Assembly (NCBI GenBank): GCA_900319855.1
Contig: ONQC01000011.1
Span: 20,850-84,849, forward strand
Origin: an uncultured Bacteroidales bacterium
GTDB lineage: Bacteria > Bacteroidota > Bacteroidia > Bacteroidales > UBA932
Length of the DNA stretch: 64,000 nucleotides
Direction of reading: 5' to 3'
In this document: positions 32,546 to 40,507 of the stretch, one piece after another
How positions within the stretch are numbered: position 1 is the stretch's first letter
Layout of the letters: the number at the start of each line of letters is the position of its first letter
Position numbers and translations under genes: made by a program
The notes under the pieces: model-generated
The model's database searches: none
The model's input: only the letters and a program-made list of their open reading frames with translations
Told to the model about the DNA's origin: nothing

Positions 32546-34930
32546 ATGAACGTAATCAAAAAGCAGATCAATCTTCCCGACGGACGGGTGATTGAAATCG
32601 AAACTGGCAAACTCGCCAAGCAGGCAGACGGATCGGCCGTCGTCAAGATGGGTGGCACCATGCTCCTCGCCACCGTAACATGCGCCAAGGAAGTCACCGA
32701 AGGTACCGACTTCCTCCCCCTCCAGGTAGACTACAAGGAGAAGTATTACGCCGCCGGGCGTTTCCCGGGCGGCTTCATGAAACGCGAAGGCAAGGCCTCC
32801 GATTATGAAATCCTCATCGCACGCCTCGTGGACCGTGCCCTCCGTCCCCTTTTCCCGGACGATTTCCACCTGGCCGTGTTCGTCAATATCTGGCTGATCT
32901 CCGCTGAGAAGGACATCCAGCCCGACGCCCTGGCCGGCCTCGCCGCCAGCGCCGCCCTCGCCGCCAGCGACCTGCCGTTCCTCGGCCCGATCTCCGAGGT
33001 CCGCGTCTGCCGCATCGACGGCCAGTTCGTCATCAACCCGACCTTCTCCGAGATGGAGCGCGCCGACCTCGAACTGATGGTCGCCGCCACCGAGGAGAAC
33101 ATCATGATGGTTGAAGGCGAAATGCAGGAAGTGACCGAAGACGTCATGCTCGAGGCCATCAAGTTCGCCCACGAGGAAATCAAGCGCCAGTGCCGCGTCC
33201 AGAAGGAACTCAACGAGGAGTGCGGCAAGACCGTCAAGCGTGACTATCCGCACGACGAAGAGGACGAAGACCTGCGCAAGGCCGTCCACGAGTTCTGCTA
33301 TGACAAGTGCTATGCCCTCGCCAAGAGCGCCGCGCCGAAGCAGGAGCGTACCGAAGGTTTCGAGAAGATTAAGGCCGACTTCCTCGCCACCCTGTCCGAA
33401 GAGGACCAGGAGGCCAAGGCTGCCATGGTCGCCCGTTACTATGCCCATGAGGAGAAAGAGGCCATGCGCAACATGATCCTCGACGAAGGCGTCCGACTGG
33501 ACGGCCGTACCACCACCGAGGTCCGCCCGATCTGGTGCGAAGTCGACTGCCTGCCGTGCGCCCACGGTTCCGCCATCTTCACCCGTGGCGAGACCCAGTC
33601 CCTCGCTTCCGTCACCCTCGGTACCAAGCTCGACATGAAAGAGCGCGACGAGGTCCTGATCCAGGACGAGCAGCAGTTCGTGCTCCACTATAACTTCCCG
33701 CCGTTCTCCACCGGTGAGGCCAAGGCCCAGCGTGGCGTCGGCCGCCGCGAAATCGGCCACGGCAACCTCGCTTGGCGTGCCCTCAAGGCCGTCATGCCGA
33801 CCGCCCCGGAATTCCCGTACGCCTGCCGCGTCGTTTCCGATATCCTCGAATCCAACGGTTCCTCTTCCCAGGCTTCCATCTGCGGCGGCTGCCTCGCCCT
33901 CATGGACGCGGGTGTGAAGATCCGCAAGCCGGTCGCCGGTGTGGCCATGGGCCTGATCACCGACGCCGAGCGCCCGAACGACCGTTACGCCATCCTGACC
34001 GACATCCTCGGTGACGAGGACCACCTCGGTGACATGGACTTCAAGGTCGCCGGTACCAAGGACGGTATCACCGCCACCCAGATGGACATCAAGGTCGACG
34101 GCCTCTCCTACGAGGTCCTCGAGAAAGCCCTCGAGCAGGCCCGCCAGGGTCGTCTCCACATCATGGGCGAAATGATGAAGACCATCAGCGAGCCGCGTGA
34201 GGATTACAAGCCGTTCGTGCCGCGCATCCAGTCCTTCGAGATCCCGAAGGAATTCATCGGAGCCGTCATCGGCAAGGGTGGTGAAACCATCCAGAAGATC
34301 CAGGCCGAGACCGGCGCCGTCATCAACATCGACGAGGTCGACGGTAAGGGTATCGTGGACATCGCAACCAACGATGCCGACGCCATGAAGAAGGCTTACG
34401 ACTGGATCCAGCAGATCTGCGCCGTCCCTGAGGTCGGTCAAGTCTACCACGGCAAGGTCGTCAGCATCCTCGACTTCGGTGCCTTCATCGAGATCCTTCC
34501 GGGCAAGGAAGGCCTCCTGCATGTCTCCGAGATCGCCTGGAACAAGACCGAGAACGTCACCGACGTGCTGACCGAAGGCCAGGAAGTCGATGTCAAGCTC
34601 CTCGAGATCGATGAGAAGACCGGCAAGATGCGCCTGTCCATGCGCGCCCTGACCGAGAAGCCGGAAGGCTGGGTCGAGCCGAAGGCCCGTGGCCCGCGCC
34701 GCGAAAGCGGTGACCGTGGTCCGCGCCGTGAGGGCGGTGAGCGTCGCGAAGGCGGCGAGCGCCGTGGTGACCGTGGTCCGCGCCGCGAAGGTGGCGAGCG
34801 TCGTGAAGGTGGCGAGCGCCGTGAAGGTGGCGAGCGCCATTCCGAAGGCCGCGCCCCGCGCCGTCCGTTCGGCCAGAAGCAGCGTCCGCAGGCTGAAGAG
34901 CCGCAGAACAACGAGCCCGAGATCTTCTAA
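32546..34930 (+). CDS. pnp: Polyribonucleotide nucleotidyltransferase with Arg/Gly/Glu-rich tail
   Basis: A 794-residue PNPase, the phosphorolytic 3'-5' exoribonuclease. Two RNase PH domains (the first opening with [21 protein letters not shown], the second with [12 protein letters not shown]) flank the alpha-helical domain; a KH domain ([22 protein letters not shown]) and an S1 domain ([20 protein letters not shown]) follow. Residues about 715-780 are a low-complexity tail of GERREGG, GPRRE and GDRGPRR units, likely disordered and RNA-binding. ATG 32546 ([11 protein letters not shown]) is the start; the frame opens further upstream before the terminator. The stop codon lies in an inverted repeat. 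Confidence 0.96.
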   Translation: MNVIKKQINLPDGRVIEIETGKLAKQADGSAVVKMGGTMLLATVTCAKEVTEGTDFLPLQVDYKEKYYAAGRFPGGFMKREGKASDYEILIARLVDRALRPLFPDDFHLAVFVNIWLISAEKDIQPDALAGLAASAALAASDLPFLGPISEVRVCRIDGQFVINPTFSEMERADLELMVAATEENIMMVEGEMQEVTEDVMLEAIKFAHEEIKRQCRVQKELNEECGKTVKRDYPHDEEDEDLRKAVHEFCYDKCYALAKSAAPKQERTEGFEKIKADFLATLSEEDQEAKAAMVARYYAHEEKEAMRNMILDEGVRLDGRTTTEVRPIWCEVDCLPCAHGSAIFTRGETQSLASVTLGTKLDMKERDEVLIQDEQQFVLHYNFPPFSTGEAKAQRGVGRREIGHGNLAWRALKAVMPTAPEFPYACRVVSDILESNGSSSQASICGGCLALMDAGVKIRKPVAGVAMGLITDAERPNDRYAILTDILGDEDHLGDMDFKVAGTKDGITATQMDIKVDGLSYEVLEKALEQARQGRLHIMGEMMKTISEPREDYKPFVPRIQSFEIPKEFIGAVIGKGGETIQKIQAETGAVINIDEVDGKGIVDIATNDADAMKKAYDWIQQICAVPEVGQVYHGKVVSILDFGAFIEILPGKEGLLHVSEIAWNKTENVTDVLTEGQEVDVKLLEIDEKTGKMRLSMRALTEKPEGWVEPKARGPRRESGDRGPRREGGERREGGERRGDRGPRREGGERREGGERREGGERHSEGRAPRRPFGQKQRPQAEEPQNNEPEIF

Positions 34931-34955
34931 ACCCGGGTTCCGGTTTTAGAAGATC
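34921..34955. repeat. Inverted repeat containing the pnp stop codon
   Basis: GATCTTCTAAA (34921-34931, holding the pnp TAA at 34928-34930) is exactly complementary to TTTAGAAGATC (34945-34955). The right arm is also the start of the first tandem terminator repeat. Confidence 0.75.
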
Positions 34956-35088
34956 CGATATTCGTACACCCCTCCTAAATCCTCCCCTTCGGGGGAGGAC
35001 TTTCTTTTTTAAATTTGATCGAGTTTTAGAAGATCCGATGTTCGTACATCCTTCTAAGTCCTCTCCTTCGGGGGAGGACTTTTTTTCG
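34943..35088 (+). repeat. Two tandem 90-bp-spaced repeats, each ending in a terminator hairpin
   Basis: GTTTTAGAAGATCCGAT begins at 34943 and at 35033. Each copy continues with a TTCGTACA segment and ends with a terminator (TCCTCCCC-TTCG-GGGGAGGA in the first, TCCTCTCC-TTCG-GGGGAGGA in the second) followed by a T-rich tract. The copies are diverged but co-linear. They make a double terminator after pnp. Confidence 0.85.
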
Positions 35089-35141
35089 TCAAGTGCTCCT
35101 GCCGTCCCTGGAAATGGGACATCACGTGCAAAATAGGCCGA

Positions 35142-35184
35142 AAATGCTCCTGCCGTCCCCATTTTTGGGACGGCAGGAGCATTT
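35142..35184. terminator. Perfect 18-bp hairpin 3' of the dipeptide epimerase gene
   Basis: Arm 35142-35159 (AAATGCTCCTGCCGTCCC) is an exact reverse complement of 35167-35184, loop CATTTTT. GCTCCTGCCGTCCC is repeated at 35095-35108, and CTCCTGCCGT (as its complement) occurs again in the last codons of the epimerase gene at 35212-35221. It can terminate both strands. Confidence 0.75.
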
Positions 35185-35205
35185 ATACCCAGATCAATAA
35201 CGGTG

Positions 35206-36342
35206 TTACAACGGCAGGAGGCCGATGCCGGGGCGGTCGGGCAGGACCAGGCGGCCGCCTTCGACGGTGACGCCGGCAAAGCGGTCGTTCGAAATCAGCA
35301 GGTTGCCGTCGAGGTCCGCGAAGTCCACGGCCGGGGACAGCTGGGCGGCGGCGGAGACAGCACAGGAGGTCTCCGTCATGCAGCCGACCATGACCCGCAT
35401 CCCCTCGGCCCGGGCATAGGTCAGCATCTTCCAGGCTTCCCGCATGCCGGTGCATTTCATCAGCTTGATGTTGATGCCGGAATAAGCGCCTTTGATCGCC
35501 GGGATATCGGCAAGGCGCTGGATGGATTCGTCCGCGAAGATCGGCAGCGGACTCCGCTCCGTGATCCAGGCATTGTCCTCCAGCCGCTCCTTGGCCATCG
35601 GCTGCTCCACCATGACCACACCCTGCTCCGCCAGCCAGAAGATCTCATCCAGGGCCTTCTCCCGGTCCTTCCACCCCTGGTTGGCATCGACGGCCAGTGG
35701 CAGGTCCGTCACCTCCCGGATCGTCCGGATCATTTCCTCGTCATTCTCCAGTCCCACCTTCACCTTCAGGATGTTGAACTTGTCCGCACATTCACGGGTC
35801 TTCTCCCGGACCACATCCGCCGTATCGATCCCGATCGTAAAGGTCGTGTCCGGCGCTTTGGCCGGGTCTAGCCCCCAAAGCCGGAACCAAGGCTGTCCCA
35901 GCAGTTTGCCCACCAGGTCGTGCAGGGCAATATCGACAGCTGCCTTGGCCGCTGTATCTCCCGGAGAGAGACTGTCTACATACGAAAGAATATCCTCCAG
36001 TTGGAACGGGTCCGAAAAACGTCCCAGGTCCACCTTTTCCAGGAAGGCGCATACACTCTCGACCGTCTGCCCCAGATACGGCGGCATCGAGGCTTCGCCG
36101 TATCCCGTAAACCCGTCATAATCAATCCGGACCTGCACATCCGGCGTCGTGGTCCGGGAATAGGAGGCCACCGTGAAAGTGTGGCGCAACTGCAGCTCAT
36201 AAGGCGCCCAGGAGAGTTTCATCCGGGCTTTACCGCCAACGCGATAGGCACGGGGCGTGGAGGGAGCGCATCCGGGAAGGCCGGCCAGGGAGAGGCCGGC
36301 GGCCGCAGCAGCGGAACCGAGAAGGAAGGATCGTCTGTCCAT
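35206..36342 (-). CDS. Dipeptide epimerase (enolase superfamily, L-Ala-D/L-Glu epimerase-like), exported
   Basis: A 378-residue enolase-superfamily enzyme. It begins with a twin-arginine-like signal (MDRRSFLLGSAAAAAG) ending in a possible lipobox (GLPGC). The muconate-lactonizing-enzyme-type barrel carries the LKVKVG catalytic Lys pair, metal ligands in VDANQGW, EQP and DES (VEQPMAKE, FADESIQ), and a second Lys in GINIKLMKCTG. The pattern fits L-Ala-D/L-Glu epimerases, which isomerise murein-derived dipeptides for reuse; other dipeptides are possible. Export of such an epimerase is uncommon outside Bacteroidota. It has its own consensus promoter and is convergent with pnp. Confidence 0.85.
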   Translation of the reverse strand: MDRRSFLLGSAAAAAGLSLAGLPGCAPSTPRAYRVGGKARMKLSWAPYELQLRHTFTVASYSRTTTPDVQVRIDYDGFTGYGEASMPPYLGQTVESVCAFLEKVDLGRFSDPFQLEDILSYVDSLSPGDTAAKAAVDIALHDLVGKLLGQPWFRLWGLDPAKAPDTTFTIGIDTADVVREKTRECADKFNILKVKVGLENDEEMIRTIREVTDLPLAVDANQGWKDREKALDEIFWLAEQGVVMVEQPMAKERLEDNAWITERSPLPIFADESIQRLADIPAIKGAYSGINIKLMKCTGMREAWKMLTYARAEGMRVMVGCMTETSCAVSAAAQLSPAVDFADLDGNLLISNDRFAGVTVEGGRLVLPDRPGIGLLPL

Positions 36343-36364
36343 GAAAAGAAAGATTGGTCAGTTA

Positions 36365-36395
36365 CAAAGATAGTAAATGTCCCGCTTTCCTCAAA
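36365..36395 (-). promoter_or_regulatory. Epimerase promoter (TTTG-N19-TATCTTTG)
   Basis: On the minus strand TTTG (36392-36395) and TATCTTTG (36365-36372) are 19 bases apart; the ATG at 36342 follows 22 bases later. Confidence 0.85.
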
Positions 36396-36442
36396 TGCTT
36401 TCAATTTGCATACATATTCATCAATATACCGGATTATTCGCA

Positions 36443-36450
36443 TATCTTTG
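36443..36450 (+). promoter_or_regulatory. nhaC -7 box (TATCTTTG)
   Basis: TATCTTTG lies 25 bases before the nhaC ATG; divergent from the epimerase promoter. No clear -33 element. Confidence 0.65.
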
Positions 36451-36475
36451 CAGCCTTGAATAGAACGAACACTGC

Positions 36476-37918
36476 ATGAAACCCCTTTCCCGCACCCGGA
36501 TCCTCATATCCCTGATTCCCATCCTCGTCCTCATCGTCTTGCTGGCCCTGGATGTCAGCATCTTCGGGAGCGACTCGATCCTCGGCGCCAGCCAGGTCGC
36601 CCTGCTGACGGCGGCCGGCGTCTGTATCTGGCTGTCCATGTGGCTTTTCAAGACCCCTTGGAAAGACTTTGAAAAGGCAATTTCCAGCAACATCGGCAAT
36701 GTTACCACGGCCATTGTCATCCTCCTGCTGATCGGTGCGATCTCCGGGACATGGACCATGAGCGGAGTCATCCCGACCCTGATCTACTATGGCGTGCAGA
36801 TTATCTCCCCGAAAGTATTCCTGGCCACCGCCTGCATCATCTGCGCCGTCGTATCGGTCATGATCGGCAGTTCCTGGACCACCATCGCCACCATCGGTGT
36901 CGCCCTGCTCGGTATCGGCAAGGCACAGGGATTCAGCGATGGGCTGATTGCCGGCGCCATCATCTCCGGCGCCTACTTCGGTGACAAGATTTCTCCTCTT
37001 TCGGACACGACCGTCCTGGCCTCCTCCATGAACGGAGTCCCTCTTTTCAAGCACATCCGCCACCTGATGATCACCACGGTGCCTTCGATCACCATTACGC
37101 TGGTCATCTTCCTGATCCTCGGTTTCCTGCATCAGAATACGGACGCCGCACAGATCTCCGTATATACCGAAGTCCTCGGCAGCAAGTTCAACATCAGCCT
37201 CTGGCTCTTGCTGGTACCGGTATTCACCGCCTTCCTGATTGCCCGGAAATGTCCGGCGATCATCGTACTCGGCCTCTCCACGGCCGTCGCCGCCGTCGCC
37301 GCCACCATCGCCCAGCCGCACATCATCACGGAAATCGGGGAAAAGATCACGTCCGGGAACCCGTCAAAGGTCCTTTTCGCCGGCATTGTGGAAACCATTT
37401 ACAACTCTGTTTCCATCTCGACCGGACATCCGGAAGTCGACAGCCTGGTGGCCTCCCGGGGCATGACCGGCATGCTCAACACCATTTACCTGATCATCTG
37501 CGCCCTCTGCTTCGGCGGCTGCATGAACGCCAGCGGCATGCTGCGGCACCTGGCTTCCCTGCTCATCCCGCTCAGCCGCCGCCGGACCAGCCTGGTTGCC
37601 GGAACCGTAGCAACGGGGACCGTCCTCAACGGCATCGTATCGGACCAATATCTCTCCATCATCCTGACAGGGAACCTCTACCAAGGGCTCTACAACAAAA
37701 AAGGATATGCCCCGGAACTGCTCAGCCGGTCCATTGAAGATTCGGCGACCGTCACCTCCCCCCTGTTTCCCTGGAGCAGTTGTGGTATGACACAGGCAAC
37801 CATCCTCGGCGTCGCAACACTTGTTTACGCACCCTTCTGCTTCTTCAACTGGATTTCACCGCTGATGAGCATCTTCATTGCAGCGACAGGCTATAAAATC
37901 AACAAACCAAACGTATGA
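36476..37918 (+). CDS. nhaC: Na+/H+ antiporter, NhaC family
   Basis: A 480-residue inner-membrane protein with about 11-12 hydrophobic helices, matching NhaC length. Family features include MIGSSWTTIATIGVALLGIG, GAIISGAYFGDKISPLSDTTVLASS (the conserved GDK.SPLSDTT ion-site segment) and SIEDSATVTSPLFPWSSCGMTQATILGV. It exchanges Na+ for H+ across the inner membrane; related proteins exchange malate or lactate as well, so the exact substrate is not certain. The last codons and stop lie in a perfect 20-bp palindrome, and a structured noncoding stretch follows. Confidence 0.93.
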   Translation: MKPLSRTRILISLIPILVLIVLLALDVSIFGSDSILGASQVALLTAAGVCIWLSMWLFKTPWKDFEKAISSNIGNVTTAIVILLLIGAISGTWTMSGVIPTLIYYGVQIISPKVFLATACIICAVVSVMIGSSWTTIATIGVALLGIGKAQGFSDGLIAGAIISGAYFGDKISPLSDTTVLASSMNGVPLFKHIRHLMITTVPSITITLVIFLILGFLHQNTDAAQISVYTEVLGSKFNISLWLLLVPVFTAFLIARKCPAIIVLGLSTAVAAVAATIAQPHIITEIGEKITSGNPSKVLFAGIVETIYNSVSISTGHPEVDSLVASRGMTGMLNTIYLIICALCFGGCMNASGMLRHLASLLIPLSRRRTSLVAGTVATGTVLNGIVSDQYLSIILTGNLYQGLYNKKGYAPELLSRSIEDSATVTSPLFPWSSCGMTQATILGVATLVYAPFCFFNWISPLMSIFIAATGYKINKPNV

Positions 37919-37930
37919 TATATCATACGT
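37911..37930. repeat. Perfect 20-bp palindrome across the nhaC stop codon
   Basis: ACGTATGATA (37911-37920) is followed directly by its reverse complement TATCATACGT (37921-37930). The nhaC TGA is at 37916-37918. CGTATGATA recurs at 38144-38152. Confidence 0.85.
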
Positions 37931-37936
37931 AATAAA

Positions 37937-38154
37937 CCGCGTCGGAGCTTCTCAGCTGCAACGCGGCAGATACTTGATATATGTTTTGAAAATTACGGAT
38001 GAGGACTCCGTATGCAACAGATCATAAAAAGGAGGGGGTCTCCGGGCTGCCGGTTCCAACCAGGCAGGGTATTCGGAGCGACATGCCCGGAGCCTTCTCC
38101 TGCATCCCTATGCCAGCCCCCCAGCAAGCGCAGGGATGTTTATCGTATGATAAA
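37937..38154 (+). other. Candidate structured noncoding RNA region (or degenerate repeat element)
   Basis: Within a 510-bp stretch without a gene (37919-38429) five hairpins follow one another: CCGCGT/ACGCGG (37937-37966); TACGGA/TCCGTA (37994-38012); a 16-bp stem pairing 38031-38047 with 38085-38100 (one bulged T, two G-T pairs) that encloses TGCC/GGCA (38048-38066); CATCCCT/AGGGATG (38103-38138); and TTTATC/GATAAA (38139-38154). I do not recognise a known riboswitch. No good promoter precedes it, so it may be read through from nhaC. The strand is inferred from that. Confidence 0.4.
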
Positions 38155-38342
38155 TCTCACTACTTAAGAAAAGACGAGAAGATCGGCTAAAAGGAGAAAA
38201 AACCGTTCTGATGAACGAAATGCACAGATTTTCTAAGCAAAAAAAGCGCTCACACGACTTTGACACTCGCATTATTTTAGGGATTATTTTACCGAAAAGG
38301 AGAGGCAAAACCGGGAGACAAACGTTTTTTTTATGATATGCT

Positions 38343-38372
38343 TTTGTTTTTTACAAAAAAGGCGTAACTTTG
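38343..38372 (+). promoter_or_regulatory. XRE gene promoter (TTTG-N18-TAACTTTG)
   Basis: TTTG at 38343-38346, 18-base spacer, TAACTTTG at 38365-38372. The ATG at 38430 is 57 bases downstream. Confidence 0.78.
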
Positions 38373-38378
38373 CAATGC

Positions 38379-38398
38379 AATCTCGAAGTAGTGAGATT
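38379..38398. promoter_or_regulatory. Putative operator AATCTC-N8-GAGATT
   Basis: A palindrome lying at about +1 to +20 of the XRE transcript, the position expected for an autorepressor. A matching half site is in the inverted repeat at 38152-38165. Binding by the XRE protein is inferred. Confidence 0.5.
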
Positions 38399-38429
38399 TG
38401 CAGTTTTAAACCCCCAAGAAAAAAACTTA

Positions 38430-38663
38430 ATGACAACGTATGACAACCTCGTCCGCGAGATTTGCGGACGGATCCGCGAGGTACGGAAGTCCCGTGGTCT
38501 GACCATCCAGGCAGTGGCAGACCGGTGCGGTATGAAACGCTCCAACCTCAGCCGGATTGAGGCCGCCAAGAACAACGTAACCCTGAAGACCCTCTGCTCG
38601 ATTTGCGAAGCATTGGAAATCGACGTCCATGACCTGTTCATTCCGCGTCCCATAAAAAAATAA
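38430..38663 (+). CDS. Small XRE-family (Cro/C1-type) transcriptional regulator
   Basis: A 77-residue single-domain helix-turn-helix protein. Residues about 8-65 form the HTH_3 fold: IREVRKSRGLTIQAVADRCGMKRSNLSRIEAAKNNVTLKTLCSICEAL, with the recognition helix around MKRSNLSRIE. I use ATG 38430 (MTTYDNLVREI); an upstream in-frame codon at 38370 overlaps the -7 box and is rejected. It likely represses itself through the palindrome at 38379-38398. It sits upstream of the hut operon but is separated from it by a strong terminator, so any role in hut control would be in trans. Confidence 0.9.
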   Translation: MTTYDNLVREICGRIREVRKSRGLTIQAVADRCGMKRSNLSRIEAAKNNVTLKTLCSICEALEIDVHDLFIPRPIKK

Positions 38664-38698
38664 GGCAAGCAAGAGCCAATATATTTTACATTTCGTAT

Positions 38699-38729
38699 GG
38701 CAGATTCTTATGAATCTGCCGTTTTTTTT
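38699..38729 (+). terminator. Intrinsic terminator after the XRE gene
   Basis: GGCAGATTC (38699-38707), loop TTAT, GAATCTGCC (38712-38720), then eight T. A textbook rho-independent terminator. Confidence 0.93.
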
Positions 38730-38756
38730 GAATTCCGGTAAAAATTCGTAACTTCG
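38727..38756 (+). promoter_or_regulatory. hut operon promoter (TTTG-N18-TAACTTCG)
   Basis: TTTG at 38727-38730 overlaps the terminator T-run; after 18 bases comes TAACTTCG (38749-38756), one mismatch from TAnnTTTG. The ftcD ATG is 27 bases downstream. Confidence 0.65.
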
Positions 38757-38782
38757 AACCACACTAAAACAGTACCCTGTCC

Positions 38783-40507
38783 ATGAAACGGATCATCGAA
38801 TGTGTCCCGAACTTTAGCGAAGGGCGCAACAAACAGATTATCAACGCTATAGTAGAATCCATCGCCAATACGGAATGCGCTGGGGAAAAGGTCAAGGTCC
38901 TCGATGTCGACCCGGGGCAGGCAACCAACCGGACGGTCGTCACCTTCGTCGGATCTCCCGAGGCCGTCTTGGAGGCCGCTTTCCAGGGCGCCCGGAAAGC
39001 CCAGGAACTCATCGATATGCGTCTACACCACGGCGCCCATCCGCGCAGCGGCGCCACCGACGTCCTGCCCCTGATCCCGGTTGCGGGAATCACCCTGGAA
39101 GAATGTGCCGCACTGGCCCGCACCCTGGCGAAACGGCTGTACGAAGAACTCGGCATCCCCTGCTACTGCTATGAGGCAGCCGCCTTCACGCCCGAACGCA
39201 AGAACCTGGCCGTATGCCGTGCCGGTGAATACGAAGCCCTCCCGGAAAAAATCGCGGATCCGACCCGCAAACCGGACTTTGGACCGGACTCCTATAACGA
39301 AACCGTCGCCCGTGCCGGTGCTACCAACGTCGGCGCCCGCAACTTCCTCATTGCGGTCAACTACAACCTCAATACCACCTCGACCCGCCGCGCGATGGCC
39401 GTCGCTTTCGACGTGCGCGAGAAAGGCCGCAAGGCCCGCGAAGGCGGCTCGCTGACCGGCAAGCTGCTCAAGGACGAAAAAGGTGAGCAGATCTGGATCC
39501 CCGGGACCCTGAAAGGCTGCAAGGCCATCGGCTGGTACATCGACGAATACGGCATTGCCCAGGTCTCCATGAACATTACGGACATCCAGGCGGTTCCCCT
39601 CCACATCGCTTACGAAGAAGTATGCCGGGCCGCCGCCGCCCGTGGGTTGAAGGTCACCGGCGTGGAGATCGTCGGCCTGATTCCGAAGTCCGTGCTGATC
39701 GATGCCGGAAAATACTATCTCGAAAAACAACAGCGGTCCCTCGGCATCCGTGAGGAAGAAATCATCCAGATTGCCGTGAAATCCATGAGCCTGGACGACC
39801 TGAAGCCCTTCCATCCCAAGGAGAAAGTCATCGAATTCCTGATGGAGGACGAAAAAGAACTCGCCGCCAAGCACCGGCTGATCCGCATGACCGCAGAAGG
39901 ATTTGCCCGTGAAACGGCGTCTGAATCGGCGGCTCCGGGCGGAGGTTCCATCTCTGCGTATATGGGCGCCCTGGGCGCAGCTCTCGGCACCATGGTCGCT
40001 AACCTGTCCGCCCACAAGCGGGGCTGGGACGACCGGTGGAAGGAATTCTCCGACGTAGCCGAAGAAGGCCAGAAGGTCATGGATGAACTCCTGGCCCTGG
40101 TCGATGAAGATACGGCCGCTTTCAACCGGATCATGGACGTCTTCTCCATGCCGAAAGGCACGGAAGAGGAAAAGGCCGCCCGGGCCGAAGCCCTGGAAGC
40201 GGCGACCCTTTATGCCACCCAGGTTCCGCTCCGCACCATGGAAACGGCCCTGCGCGCCCTGCCGGTATGCCGGGCCATGGCGGAGAAAGGCAATCCCGCC
40301 TCCGCTTCCGATGCAGGCGTAGGCGCCCTGGCCGCCGTCGCGGGCATCCGCGGCGCCGCCCTCAACGTGCGCATCAACGCCGCCGGTCTCAAGGACCGGG
40401 AGGCCGCCGCACGCCTCACCGGCCGGGCCGCCGAAATCGTCGCTACCGCACAGCAGCTTGAAACCGAAATCCTTACCCTCGTCAATCAGCATATCGACCA
40501 TGAATAA
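38783..40507 (+). CDS. ftcD: Glutamate formimidoyltransferase / formimidotetrahydrofolate cyclodeaminase (fused)
   Basis: A 574-residue bifunctional enzyme of the last steps of histidine breakdown. The N-terminal half (MKRIIECVPNFSEGRNKQII, with HHGAHPRSGATDVLPLIPV and GARNFLIAVNYNLNT) transfers the formimino group from N-formimino-L-glutamate to tetrahydrofolate. The C-terminal half, from about residue 370 (ETASESAAPGGGSISAYMGALGAALGTMVANLS), is the cyclodeaminase giving methenyl-THF and ammonia. The same fusion is the animal FTCD architecture and is common in Bacteroidota. It is the first gene of the hut operon; hutU starts inside its last codons. Confidence 0.95.
   Translation: MKRIIECVPNFSEGRNKQIINAIVESIANTECAGEKVKVLDVDPGQATNRTVVTFVGSPEAVLEAAFQGARKAQELIDMRLHHGAHPRSGATDVLPLIPVAGITLEECAALARTLAKRLYEELGIPCYCYEAAAFTPERKNLAVCRAGEYEALPEKIADPTRKPDFGPDSYNETVARAGATNVGARNFLIAVNYNLNTTSTRRAMAVAFDVREKGRKAREGGSLTGKLLKDEKGEQIWIPGTLKGCKAIGWYIDEYGIAQVSMNITDIQAVPLHIAYEEVCRAAAARGLKVTGVEIVGLIPKSVLIDAGKYYLEKQQRSLGIREEEIIQIAVKSMSLDDLKPFHPKEKVIEFLMEDEKELAAKHRLIRMTAEGFARETASESAAPGGGSISAYMGALGAALGTMVANLSAHKRGWDDRWKEFSDVAEEGQKVMDELLALVDEDTAAFNRIMDVFSMPKGTEEEKAARAEALEAATLYATQVPLRTMETALRALPVCRAMAEKGNPASASDAGVGALAAVAGIRGAALNVRINAAGLKDREAAARLTGRAAEIVATAQQLETEILTLVNQHIDHE

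Larger units (their letters stand above)
38152..38399. repeat. 14-bp inverted repeats flanking the XRE gene's upstream region
   Basis: AAATCTCACTACTT at 38152-38165 is exactly repeated in inverse orientation at 38386-38399. The right copy is part of the palindrome AATCTC-N8-GAGATT (38379-38398), just downstream of the XRE gene's -7 box. Confidence 0.7.

Noticed and set aside
32528-34840. A 770-codon open frame antisense to pnp
   Set aside because: Shadow of a highly conserved PNPase; Thr/Ala repeats at its start are the complement of the PNPase Arg/Gly tail.
34700-34850. CRISPR-like short repeats near the pnp 3' end
   Set aside because: The repeats are coding, keep the frame, have no unique spacers and no cas genes nearby.
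38031-38100. Known riboswitch (TPP, cobalamin, SAM, fluoride) after nhaC
   Set aside because: None of the conserved sequence boxes of these classes that I know is present, and the element follows rather than precedes the transporter gene.
37921-38143. Insertion sequence between the CGTATGATA copies
   Set aside because: There is no transposase frame and no clear terminal inverted repeats; at most a small non-autonomous element, so it is reported only as a finding.
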